DNA from: Microstegium vimineum
Lineage: Eukaryota > Streptophyta > Magnoliopsida > Poales > Poaceae
Assembly: GCA_022036555.1 (NCBI GenBank)
Contig: CM039120.1
Location: 23,154,227 to 23,218,226 of the forward strand
DNA: 64,000 nt
Direction: 5' to 3'
Shown here: in pieces, positions 1 through 9,850 of the stretch
How the letters are laid out: every line of letters starts with the position of its first letter
Numbering within the stretch: the stretch's first letter is position 1
Position numbers and translations under genes: made by a program
Notes under the pieces: generated by a model
Databases searched by the model: none
What the model saw: the letters and a program-made list of their open reading frames with translations, nothing else
Told to the model about the DNA's origin: nothing

Positions 1-1
1 A

Positions 2-160
2 GTCCTACGTCAAGAAAGGGATAGCAATGCACGACAAGCCATCGCCCTGAAGAGAAAGATCAGGTCGGTCAAAGGGACTGCCGACGCCGATGCCAAGGAG
101 ATGGAGGAAATAGAGCAAATTCGCCTGCATGCGATATCAGCCATCCAATCCTTCTTGTAA
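2..160 (+). CDS. 3' end of antisense coiled-coil/PMD gene in element A (partial)
   Basis: The last 52 codons plus TAA of an open frame running into the window from the left. It lies on the strand opposite element A's gag-pol. The peptide has the QERD...KRKI...EQIRL..ISAIQS pattern and closely matches the C-terminus of the five-exon antisense gene of element B (14819-18017), in the same place relative to pol and the same antisense orientation. The visible part is highly charged and helical and has no stop. It is therefore the tail of a family-wide antisense gene. The catalytic or binding domains, if present, are outside the window. Confidence 0.8.
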   Translation, partial: VLRQERDSNARQAIALKRKIRSVKGTADADAKEMEEIEQIRLHAISAIQSFL

Positions 161-276
161 TTTATTGTATCGGTCGTTGTAACATTGATACTTGACTTGG
201 TTTTGTAATATAATGTCAGTACGTTTTTATCGATGCTTAAATAACTTTTCCTCTCATCGGCATTCAAACGAGTACT
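161..276. other. Non-coding spacer between convergent antisense gene and pol ends
   Basis: The antisense gene ends at 160 and Pol of element A ends at 277 on the opposite strand, so the two genes converge tail to tail across about 116 bp. The spacer is AT-rich with no ORF of note. It must hold the 3' end signals of the antisense transcript; I see no convincing polyadenylation motif pair. Confidence 0.5.
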
Positions 277-3200
277 CTATGCGTCTACCCAAATACTAGG
301 GTAATATTTCTTTAAGTATTTCCCGTTGATTGCTCTAGAGAATGCAACTCCTTCGAGAGTTTCTAAAATATAGGCATTGCCAGGAGCAGACTATTTTATC
401 CGATAAGGACCTTCCCAGTTAGGAGACCATTTTCCAAACTTAGAACTTTTAGTTCCAATCGGTAAAATCAACTTCCATACCAGATCACCATTGGCAAATT
501 GCTTCACTTTTACTTTCTTGTCATACCACCTAGCAACCCTTTTCTTATTTTCTTCAATACTAATCAAAGCCCTCAACCGATGACTTGCTAAATCTTCCAA
601 CTCATCTTTCATAAGAGTGGCATAATCATCGGTCGTCAATTGATCTTGAAAAGATAATCGCCTAGAACCAGTTTTAATTTCCCAAGGCAGGACAACATCG
701 TGTCCATAGACTAACTGATATGGCGAAACTTTAGTTGCACCATGACAAGCCATTTGATACGACCATAAGGCTTCATTCAACATCACATGCCACCTTCTAG
801 GGTTCTCTTCAATTTTGCGTTTGATAAGCTTAATAACTCCTTTATTAGTCGCTTCAGCTTGACCGTTAGCTTGAGCATAATAAGGAGAAGAATTCAATAC
901 CTTAAACCCCATATTAGCAGCGAATTCATCAAACTCTCCCAATGTGAACATGGTTCCTTGATCGGTAGTAATAGTTTGAGGAATACCGAATCGGTAAACA
1001 ATGTGTTCTTTTACAAAATCCACCATGTTTGCCGATGTTACCTTCTTTAAAGGAATTGCTTCAACCCATTTAGTGAAGTAATCGGTCGCAATAAGTATAA
1101 ACTTATGCCCCTTACTTGATGGTGGATAAATTTGACCGATGAGATCAATAGCCCATCCTATAAACGGCCAAGGCTTGATTATAGGATTCATTGCCGATGC
1201 AGGTGCCCTCTGCACATTTCCAAACTTCTGACAATCATGGCACCCTTTGAAGTAATTGAAGCAGTCTTCAAGAATTGTCGGCCAATAATATCCATTTCGC
1301 CTGATCATCCACTTCATCTTGAATGCCGATTGATGCGCTCCATACACACCTTCATGGATTTCACCCATCAACTCTTTTGACTCCTCTTTCCCAAGGCACC
1401 TGAGTAAAACTCCATCAATCATCCGATAATACAATTCATCATCAAGGAGCACATACTTAGTAGCTTGAAACCTCAGACGCCTTTCAACCTTCTTAGATGG
1501 ATCTTTTAAGTAATCGGCAATCTCTTTTTTCCAGTCATCGGCAACTGTTACCGATGTCACAATTTCTTGAATCGGCTGATACTCTGAAGCATTCTGTGCC
1601 AACCGATTGGCCTCTTCGTTATGCAACCTAGGAATATACTCAAGGCGGTACTCTTTGAATTCCTTCAACAGTCGCAAACACCTCTCATGGTGTGTAATCA
1701 ACACTTCTCTTTTGCATTCATATACTCTAGTCAGTTGATTGATCACCAACATAGAGTCGCCAAAGATTTCAACGGCATCGGCACACACTTCTCTGAGCAG
1801 TTCCAACCCTTTTATCAAAGCTTGATACTCAGCCTGATTGTTTGTTGAGGTAGCAACAATCGGCAACGAGATCTCATACTTCCGCCCTTGGGGTGAAATT
1901 AAGAGAACACCGATACCTGCTCCTTCCTTGCACGTAGATCCATCAAAGAATAAAGTCCAAGGAGCAATCTCCACAGAGCTTACCATATTGCAATGCTGCG
2001 TAACAAAATCAGCCATCACCTGACCCTTAACTGCCTTAGCCGATTCATACCTTAGATCAAATTCCGAAAGTGCCAGGATCCACTTGCCGATTCTCCCACT
2101 TAATATCGGCATCGACAGTATATACTTAACCACATCATCTTTGCAGATGACGGTGCATTCAGCCGACAATAAATAATGCCTCAATTTTATGCAAGAGAAG
2201 TACAAACATAAGCATAATCTCTCTATGGCCGAATACCTGGTTTCAGCATCCACCCGCCTCCTGCTCAAATAATATATTACACGCTCTCCCCCTTCAAATT
2301 CTTGAATCAATGCTGATCCGATGGCGTCGTCATCGGCAGACAAATACAACCTAAAAGGCTTCCCATGTTGAGGTGGAACCAAGACTGGAGAGTTTACTAA
2401 ATATTTCTTCATCTCCTCCAAAGCTAACTGCTGCTCTTCTTTCCATACAAACTCTTGATCGGCTTTCAGCTTCAGTAATGGACCAAAAGATTTAATCTTA
2501 CCAGATAAGTTGGATATAAATCTTCTAATAAAATTAATCTTGCCGATCAAAGATTGCAGCTCAGTCTTGTTTGTAGGAGCAACTACTTTATTAATTGCGT
2601 CAATAGACTTTCTGCCGATCTCAATGCCTCTTTGATGCACCATAAAGCCCAGAAACTGTCCCGCCGATACACCAAATGCACACTTGTTAGGATTCATCTT
2701 TAACCCATGCTCCCTTGTGCATCCCAATATTTTTTGCAAATCGGCAAGATGCTTCTCAAAATTTCTAGACTTAACCACCACATCATCAATATAGATTTCG
2801 ACTATTGTGCCGATATACTCATGAAAGATGAAATTCATTGCTCTCTGATAAGTAGCACCGGCATTCTTCAAGCCAAAAGTCATGACAACCCATTCAAATA
2901 AACCGACATGACCTGGACATCTGAAAGCAGTTTTGGATATGTCTTCTTCAGCCATGAATATTTGATTATATCCAGCATTGCCATCCATGAAGCTAATGAT
3001 TTGATGTCCAGCAGCAGCATCAATCAGCAGATCGGCAACGGGCATCGGGTAGCCATCCATCGGCGTAGCCTTGTTAAGATTCCTGAAATCAATACAAACA
3101 CGAAGTTTTCCATTTTTCTTGTAAACATGAACCACATTAGAAATCCACTCGGCATATCGGCATTGCCGAATAAATCCAGCTTCAATTAACTTTGTAATCT

Positions 3201-3513
3201 CAGCCTTAATGTCAGGTAAAATATTAGGATTACATCGGCGTGCAGGTTGCCGATGTGGTTGAAAACCAGACTTAATAGGTAACCGATGTTCGACTATCGA
3301 TCGGTCTAAACCAGGCATCTCCGTATAATCCCAAGCAAAACAATCTTTATATTCCTTTAATAAATCAGTCAACTGCTATTTACATTGGGAATCTAAATTA
3401 GCACTAATAAAAGTAGGCCTATGTTCACTATCATCGCCGATGTCTATCTCAAGCAAATCATCGGCAGATGTGAAACCCTGTCCCAGTTTTCCATCATCAG
3501 CGAACCGATCCAT
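277..3513 (-). pseudogene. pol: Element A Pol: RT, RNase H, archaeal RNase H, integrase
   Basis: Replicative polyprotein of element A, 1078 codons in one frame from an ATG at 3513 to a TAG at 277-279. Numbering from that ATG: RT occupies about residues 80-330 with YIDD at 241-244; a gypsy-type RNase H is at about 385-505; an archaeal-type RNase H is at about 517-637 with FDGS, AEY and GDS motifs (the last acidic position appears to be Asn in EANRLA); the integrase HHCC finger is at about 721-760; and the DD35E triad is D790, D851, E887. Two in-frame TAG codons interrupt it, at 3376-3378 and 391-393; sister element B has Gln at both places. The ATG overlaps the Gag-Pro stop. Without suppression of the TAGs it would not give full-length Pol. 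Confidence 0.88.
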
Positions 3514-3515
3514 TA
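3511..3515 (-). promoter_or_regulatory. TAATG stop-start overlap between Gag-Pro and Pol
   Basis: The Gag-Pro frame ends in TAA (3515-3513) and the Pol ATG (3513-3511) shares its last base. The equivalent junction in element B is TGATG at 13561-13565. Such overlaps are known to support termination-reinitiation in other systems. Use here is inference. Confidence 0.65.
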
Positions 3516-6500
3516 AAACTCTTCTTCAGGACCGACTGCTTGGATCGGTTTAATGCGGTAATCGGCAACTTTGAGGAACTCCGTGTCCCAAGCTTCACCT
3601 GATATGCATCTGGTTTGCTCATAAGTTTCCGATTCTGCCGACGCAACAATCGATGGGGTCTCACTGCAGACGACTTCAATCTTGTCTCCGATCCACTGTA
3701 CAAGGCTCTGATGCATGGTGGAAGGAATACAACAATTGGCGTGGATCCAATCCCTTCCTAGGAGCAAGTTGTAGGTGCCTTTGCCACTGATTACAAAAAA
3801 CGTTGTCGGCAAAGTTTTACTGCCGATGGTTAAGTCAACACATACGGCTCCCATAGCTGTCGACACATTTCCCTCAAAGTCCTTGAGCTTCATGTCCATT
3901 TTGACTAAGTCTTGGTCGCCTTTTCCAAGCTTCCTGAACATGACATGTGGCATTATGTTTATCGATGCGCCACCATCCACCAACATCTTGGTCACGGGCT
4001 GCCCATCCACTTTGCCTTTAACGAACAAAGCCCTTAGGTGCTGCCTTTCATCATCGGCAGGTTTCTCAAAGATGGCTGCCATAGGATCTAAGACCAATTG
4101 TGCCGTCTCTGCAGTTTCTTCATCATCGCCGGCGGGCACCATGAACTCCATCGGCAATATGACGACCATATTGATTTCTGCCGATGGATCCCTATCCTTA
4201 CGCTTTGGCCTCCACTGCTTTTCCATTGAAGGAGTTTCACTATCATATAAGTCGCTTTGGTGTTCGCGCTGGATTCTCCTTTTCTGAGTCTTTGTTAGAC
4301 CCTTAGGGCACCATTGGGGAAGTTTAGTCTTCCAGATAGGCTGGTGCGGCCTTTCATTGTTTGCATCGGCACCACTCCTGATGTTTGGATCTCTGGAGAG
4401 TATTTCTTCATCAGGCGCCCTTGCGTTGGCCATCTCCTCAAGCTCCTCTTGATCAACACGCCTACCAAGCCTGCTATGCGCGCTGAGCTTGCCCCCTAGT
4501 CGGTCATGTGCCGATCTCTTTTCTCTGAGCGGCTTAGCGTACTTGGGCATCCGATCATCAAAACAAGGTTTCTTACCTGACCGATCGGCAGTATAATATC
4601 CATTGCACTCGGGGCAATTATCGGCAGTAGGTAGCTTGATGCCTTCTTCCCAATAGTGAACGAAGAAGGGGCACTTCCAGTGGTCCTTATGCCGAAGCCA
4701 CTCTTGATGCTCTTCTTCTTCCTGCCGATGTCGCTCCTTTTGCGATTGCCGATACTCTTGCCTTGACTGCTTATGCGTGATTACTACACCAGGAGCCTTT
4801 CTGGCACTGCCACCTTCCTCGGCAACTCTCTTGCCTTTTCTGTCATCGGCAAACCTCCTCTTGTCGTGCTCAGTTACTTGATGGTTGGGATCTACCGATG
4901 CACTCTTCCTGGCAGCTTCCGATGTCAGCACTTTGGTCTTTCCACTAGTTTCCACCATATTATTTGGAAACGGGTGCTGATCAATCTTCATCGGTTTCTA
5001 GACTTTAGAATTTTCAAATTTAATTCGTCCAAATTCAATCTCTGACTGCAACTGCTGCCTGAATACCTTGCAGTCATTGGTACTGTGGGAAGTTGCATTG
5101 TGCCACTTGCAGTACCTGATCTTCTTGAGCTCTTCAGCCGATGGAATTACTTGGTTAGGCGCTAACTTGATTCGCCCTTCTTGGAGTAACAAGTCAAACA
5201 TCCTATCGGCCTTGGTGATGTCAAAGGTGAACCTCTCAGCTTCTTTCTGGCCGAACGGACAAGACACAGATTTCTTATCCTTCACCCACTCGGCTACGTC
5301 GATGCTTAGCTCTACATCTGACCCAGAGTCTTCTTCTTGCCCGATGAAGGTCACCTTCTTATTCCAAGTCTTTCGGAGCTCAAAGCTTTTGATATCTTGA
5401 TCGGCAATCCTTTGCACCAGATGACTTAGGCTTTCAAACTCCTAAGACGCATATTTGTCCTTGATGTGCGGCAGTAATCCTTGGAAGGCCAAATCTGCCA
5501 GTTGCCGATCATCAAGCACTAGGATGTAACATTTATTTTTCACGTCCCGCAGCCTCTCAACAAAGTTCTCTACCGATTCGTCATTGCGTTGCCTCAGTTT
5601 AACCAAATCGGTAAGCTTCTTTTCATGTATGCCAGCGAAGAAGTATTTATGAAATTGTCTCTCTAGATCTGCCCATGTGATTACAGAGTTTGGAGGCAAT
5701 GATATAAACCATGTGAATGCCGATCCAGACAATGATGAAGAAAACAATCTCACCCTAAGTTCCTCTCTGCTGGCAGCTTCTCCACACTGGATAATGAAGC
5801 GATTAATATGCTCCATCGTTGATGTGTCATCTTGGCCGGAGAACTTGGTAAAATCAGGCACTTTGTACCGATTAGGGAGAGGAATCAAGTCATACGCTAG
5901 AGGATACGGGGTCCAATAAGAGTATGTGTTGACCTTGGGTTTGATGCCGAATTGCTCTTTCATTACTTCGGTGATCCTATCAGCCCAACATGCATCCTGC
6001 TCTTGCCGACTCATTGGTTGGCTGCTGACTGGTGGAGCCGGTTGATGCGCCCCTTCAAATCTTGATGGAAGATGATTCGGAGTAGTTGGCATGGGCGCAG
6101 CACCAGTCATCTGGACGTTATGCATCGGCTGACCTGCCGATGGGCAATGTTGTACATTCACTGGATTATGAGGCATTGAATTCATCGGCTGCTGTACCGA
6201 TGCTCCACTCTGAATGTTTGCTGGACTCCTATACTGATACATTGATATGCCAGGCTGTTGAACCGGCGGTTGGTTAGTCCATCCAGGATTGCAAATCATC
6301 GGCATGTGACTTACCGATGGCTGATAGCTAACTAGCGCCTGCTGCTCCTGCATCTTAGAGTAGTCAACAAATTGGTTACCTTGAGACACCAGTACTCCGG
6401 CTTGAGGATTCATCAGCATAGGTTGACTTCCAGCTGCTATGTTCTGTTGCATCGGCATAGAGCTTGCCGATGGTGGCATCAGAGGTATTTTGGGAATTAT

Positions 6501-7211
6501 TTGGAAATCTTCTGATGACACTTGTACAGTTGGAGAGGGCGTAGAGTAATGCATCATAGGGGCCACCGGCTGTGATTGCATTGCCAATGCCATGGAGCCC
6601 TTCCAAGCTGAGCTATCTCCCTACACCAGATTAGAACCAGCAGATTGATTTGGAGGCATACCGTATCCCCACCAGTTGGCGGGAGCTAGTTGAGTCTGGA
6701 TAGCAGGTCCTGAAATTGCCGACGCCACTAGATCTGTGTTGAGCTTGGTGATGCTGTCAGGACTCGGCCTTGGCGGTGTAGCCACATCGGCAGACGGTTC
6801 CACAGGAGTGGAAGACGCCATTGAGGCAGCCGATGGGATTATAGATGCCGATCCAGGTTGATGATATGCTGGACCAACATATTGAGGTGCATGTCCTTCT
6901 TTAAATGATTGCATGATAGCATTGTACACAGTATTGGACAGCACGCTGGAGTGGCTAATTAATGCTTGATTTAAAGCAGAATTAACCATCTCTTGTAACT
7001 TACCAGGATTGGCATCATATGTGACCTGCCGTGGCAACGGCGGATCTTGCTTCTAGATTGCTTCGCCGCTCCTGCTTAGGCTGAAGGATTTCAGATATAA
7101 TTGCTTGTATTCCTCCACAGCCCGCTCCATGGCCAACCTCTGATCATCTTTTAGATCGGCCTCAGAGACTTCAATGACGTTCCTCTTGTTAACGTCGGAG
7201 TTATCACCCAT
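3513..7211 (-). pseudogene. gag-pro: Element A Gag-Pro polyprotein with four amber stops
   Basis: Capsid/nucleocapsid precursor plus aspartic protease, 1232 codons in one uninterrupted frame from ATG 7211 to TAA 3513. It has a Met/Gln/Pro-rich N-terminal half, then a retrotransposon Gag domain (from about residue 450, starting YKVPDFTKFSGQDD). Next come CxxH...H....C (about residue 707) and CPFF...CPEC Cys/His clusters, a very basic Arg/Lys/Gln region, and a protease with an LVDGGASINIMP active-site motif (about residue 1075) and an LLLGRDWI flap-side motif. In-frame TAGs lie at 7053-7055, 6621-6623, 5442-5444 and 4998-5000. Element B has Gln at 7053, 5442 and 4998 and probably at 6621. There is no frameshift. 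The ATG at 7211 is chosen because it directly follows the LTR/PBS leader and aligns with ATG 9851 of element B. Confidence 0.88.
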
Positions 7212-7236
7212 GATAGATGTATAATTTGATTAATCG

Positions 7237-7255
7237 GGTCCCACCGGGTGTGCCA
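7237..7255 (-). other. Primer-binding site, element A
   Basis: Begins TGGCACACCCGGTGGGACC on the minus strand, seven bases inside the LTR edge. The initial TGG pairs with a tRNA CCA end. Element B has the near-identical site at 9807-9826. I do not assign the tRNA. Confidence 0.65.
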
Positions 7256-7262
7256 AAAGAGG

Positions 7263-8284
7263 TGTTGACACAAAAAGCGTCAGGATCTGCGAACACCTCG
7301 GGCTTATACCCAAAATTCGATATCCGAGGGTGTGCCAGTCGATTTGACCAGTTAATCGACAAGGACGATAATTAGAACAAGATTCAATCAAGGCAACGAC
7401 GATGCGCCCGGATGCTAAGATTGGGACTTGATCAGGATAACTACAGCAGAGCTGAACGAGACAACAACGATGCGCCCGGATGTCAAGGCTCAGAGGTACT
7501 CCCACGCGGAACTTACAAGGGTTTGACGGAGATCAGGGTGATGCAGCCCGTCGAAGTTTGAAGAACTCGTTGATAAACTAAGACTAATGCAAAAAAAGGG
7601 TAAATTGCAGTAAAAGTAGAATAAGAGTAAATTGATTTGATTTTGATTGGATTGATCTTTTTTTACACGCAGCTCTTGAGCACATATTTGTACTCCCGCT
7701 TGGAGAGTTGTACAGAGACACGATTCGTACCTTCCCTAAAACAAACTCCTAACTTTAAGGAAACTGACTCGCGCAGGAGTCGGATCTAAATAACAATATT
7801 ATTTTCCTAAACAAACATGCCTATTTTAAAGGAAAACAAACGACTCGTGCAAGAGTCGGACTCAAACTACTATAATAATACTGGTATAGAATCTCCAATT
7901 TTCTTATGTTTTCGCTTCGATGAAAACTTTCCATCGGCAGACTCCTTTAATCTGTGATTTCCTTCTTTTGCCACCGGCAACCATCTACTGACGTTAACTG
8001 CCACATCACCCTGTGCCCATCGGCTTTCCATGCCCATCGGCAATCGGCATCGGCAACATCTCCTCATCGGCAATCGACAACTTTGCAATCCTGGTGACCT
8101 GACCTCACCAATTAACTTCTATTGGCAAGAATCTTCTAGTTTTCATTGGCAACAAACTTAGCCTTCTTACAGCGCACTCCCATCGGCAATACTGATCTAT
8201 GATTTCCCGATACCGATGGAAAAACGACTGCCGATCAACACAAGTCTTAGCTCATTTGACATGTGCCGAAAAACGGTGTCAACA
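7263..8284 (-). repeat. 5' LTR of element A (1022 bp)
   Basis: Bounded by TGTTGACAC at the left and GTGTCAACA at the right, so it has the usual TG...CA ends. Its U5 side ends in the same GACGCTTTTTGTGTCAACA as element B's LTR. The TATA-like box at 7685-7692 reads TACAAATA on the minus strand, where the related solo LTR (49293-49300) has TATAAATA. The U3 half is rich in ATCGGCA units. Confidence 0.88.
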
Positions 8285-8740
8285 CAAGCACTATGCATCA
8301 CACTAGGAGTACACCACAATTATTTCACAATTTTTTGAGCACCACAAAACGGCGACAAATAATTGAATATTGCATTTAGCCTTCTAAAACTAGCTGCACA
8401 AAATGATTTCTACAACAAATAAATCAAAATAAAGCGTAGCATATTATAGAATTACTAGCTAAATGTCCATGCATTGCAACGGGAAATGTTTGATAATATA
8501 TTTAGAGGTGGAGTGACATGGGTATAGATTCTTGTTCGAATGATTATTACTCTCTTGGCATTAAATAAGTCATATTGACATAATTGGATTCCTTTCTCAT
8601 GAGCATCACACCACTATCGTCAAAGACAACTAAAAAAAATTGTTCCTTAAAAGACTTTGTTCGTCGGTGCTACTTCAGCACTACTTTCTCTCACAACAAA
8701 TCAGCATAATGAACAGGCCCAAATGAAATCATAGAGAAGT
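8285..8740. other. Unassigned AT-rich segment between element A and Copia LTR
   Basis: No ORF of interest. It contains a stretch near 8450-8490 reading CATGCATTGCAACGGG, a type of sequence repeated in grass genomes. I cannot name the element. It is the DNA into which element A inserted. Confidence 0.3.
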
Positions 8741-8986
8741 TGAAATCCCAAGTTTGGTTTTGGTTAATTGATGAGACCTATGGACTAACCCTATTGCTAA
8801 ATGTATGATCAAGATAGGGTAACCCACCTTGACATGTGAAGCTAGATGGATGATCATGGTGCATTGATCAAGTGCTTCTGAACAAGGGAAAGAGGAAAGA
8901 GAAAAACAAAAATGGGCTCAAGGCAAAGGTATATCATAGGGCCTTTCTCCGTTTAGTGATCAAGACACTATAGAGACTGTGATCAC
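8741..8986 (+). repeat. Left part of a Sirevirus-like Copia LTR, split by element B
   Basis: Starts near TGAAATCCCAAG and runs to GTGATCAC. The sequence resumes at 19216 as ATTTAGG after element B is removed. The overall pattern (TTTGGTTTTGGTTAATTGATGA, GATCAAGACAC) resembles U3 of Sirevirus-type Copia LTRs in grasses. The exact left boundary is uncertain. Confidence 0.55.
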
Positions 8987-9799
8987 TGTTGACGCCGTTT
9001 TTTGTACGGGTCAATATTAAACTAAGTGTATTGATCGGTAAAGGGATTCCTCATCGGTATCAAGGGGCTATCGGTTTCATTACCGATGGAAGCAGAAGAA
9101 TTCGCCGATCGTAGATGTGATGGAAGAAACGCCGAGGGAGAAAAGGAAAGACATTTACCGATGAGAAAATGTTGCCAATGAAAGTAGAAGAATATTGCGG
9201 ATAAGAGGGTATTGCTAATGGACAAAGGATGTGGTTGACATCAGCAAAAAGTTGTCGATAGCAATAAGAGGAAAGTTGCAGATTGGAAAGAATCTGCCGA
9301 TGGAAAGTTTCATCGTAAAGGAAACTGGTGATTTTATACCAGTATTATTGTCATTGTTTGAGTCTGGCTCTTGTATGAGTCATTTTTATTCCCTTAAAAA
9401 TAGGAGTTCTGTTTAGGTATGAATCGTGTCTGTTTGAAACTCCTGTTATCGGAGTATAAATATGTACCAAGGGGCGATGTAACAAAAAAAGATATCATAT
9501 ACAATCAATCAAATACATCTATTACTTTTTATCTACTTTTCCAGCATCTACTTTTTCGCACTAGTTATAGTTTATCTACGAGTTCTTACGATCTCGACGG
9601 GCTGCATCTACAAGATCTCCGTCTACTTCGCGAGTTCCTCTTTTTGAACAATTTGAGCTTTGACATCCGGGCGTATCGTTGTTGTCTCGTTCATCGTCGT
9701 TCTAGTTATCGTCCTTGTCAATTAACTGGTCAAATCGACTGGCACACCTTCGGGTATAAGCCCGAGGTGTTTGTAGATCAGACGCTTTTTGTGTCAACA
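8987..9799 (+). repeat. 5' LTR of element B (813 bp)
   Basis: Starts TGTTGACGCCG and ends TTTGTGTCAACA. A TATA box (TATAAATA) lies at 9455-9462. It matches 18378-19215 throughout but lacks a 12-bp AAATAAGGAAAC duplication and a short GATATCGAGTTC segment present there. Confidence 0.92.
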
Positions 9800-9806
9800 C
9801 CTCATT

Positions 9807-9826
9807 TGGCACCCCCGGTGGGACCC
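9807..9826 (+). other. Primer-binding site, element B
   Basis: Reads TGGCACCCCCGGTGGGACCC, seven bases after the 5' LTR, and is equivalent to 7237-7255 of element A. Confidence 0.65.
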
Positions 9827-9850
9827 TAGATACATCTCCTGATCAAGATC

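Larger units (their letters stand above)
1..8284 (-). mobile_element. Element A: Tat-lineage Ty3/gypsy retrotransposon (partial)
   Basis: Minus-strand LTR retrotransposon whose 5' LTR is at the right (7263-8284) and whose 3' LTR lies beyond the window start. Order on the minus strand is LTR, primer-binding site, Gag-Pro, Pol with two RNase H domains, then an opposite-strand gene whose 3' end is at 2-160. The second, archaeal-type RNase H after the normal one is the known hallmark of the Tat lineage. No frameshift is seen in 6.9 kb of coding sequence; only six in-frame TAG codons break it. The whole element is packed with GCCGAT/ATCGGC hexamers. The right flank starts CAAGC; the matching duplication would lie left of the window. 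Confidence 0.9.

Noticed and set aside
787..4499. Plus-strand ORFs of 60-170 codons across element A
   Set aside because: Shadows of Gag-Pro and Pol on the opposite strand; no independent motif.
9001..9225. Short ORFs repeated in both LTRs of element B (also 18413-18616)
   Set aside because: Present in non-coding U3 of both LTRs with different stops. No conservation of a peptide in element A.
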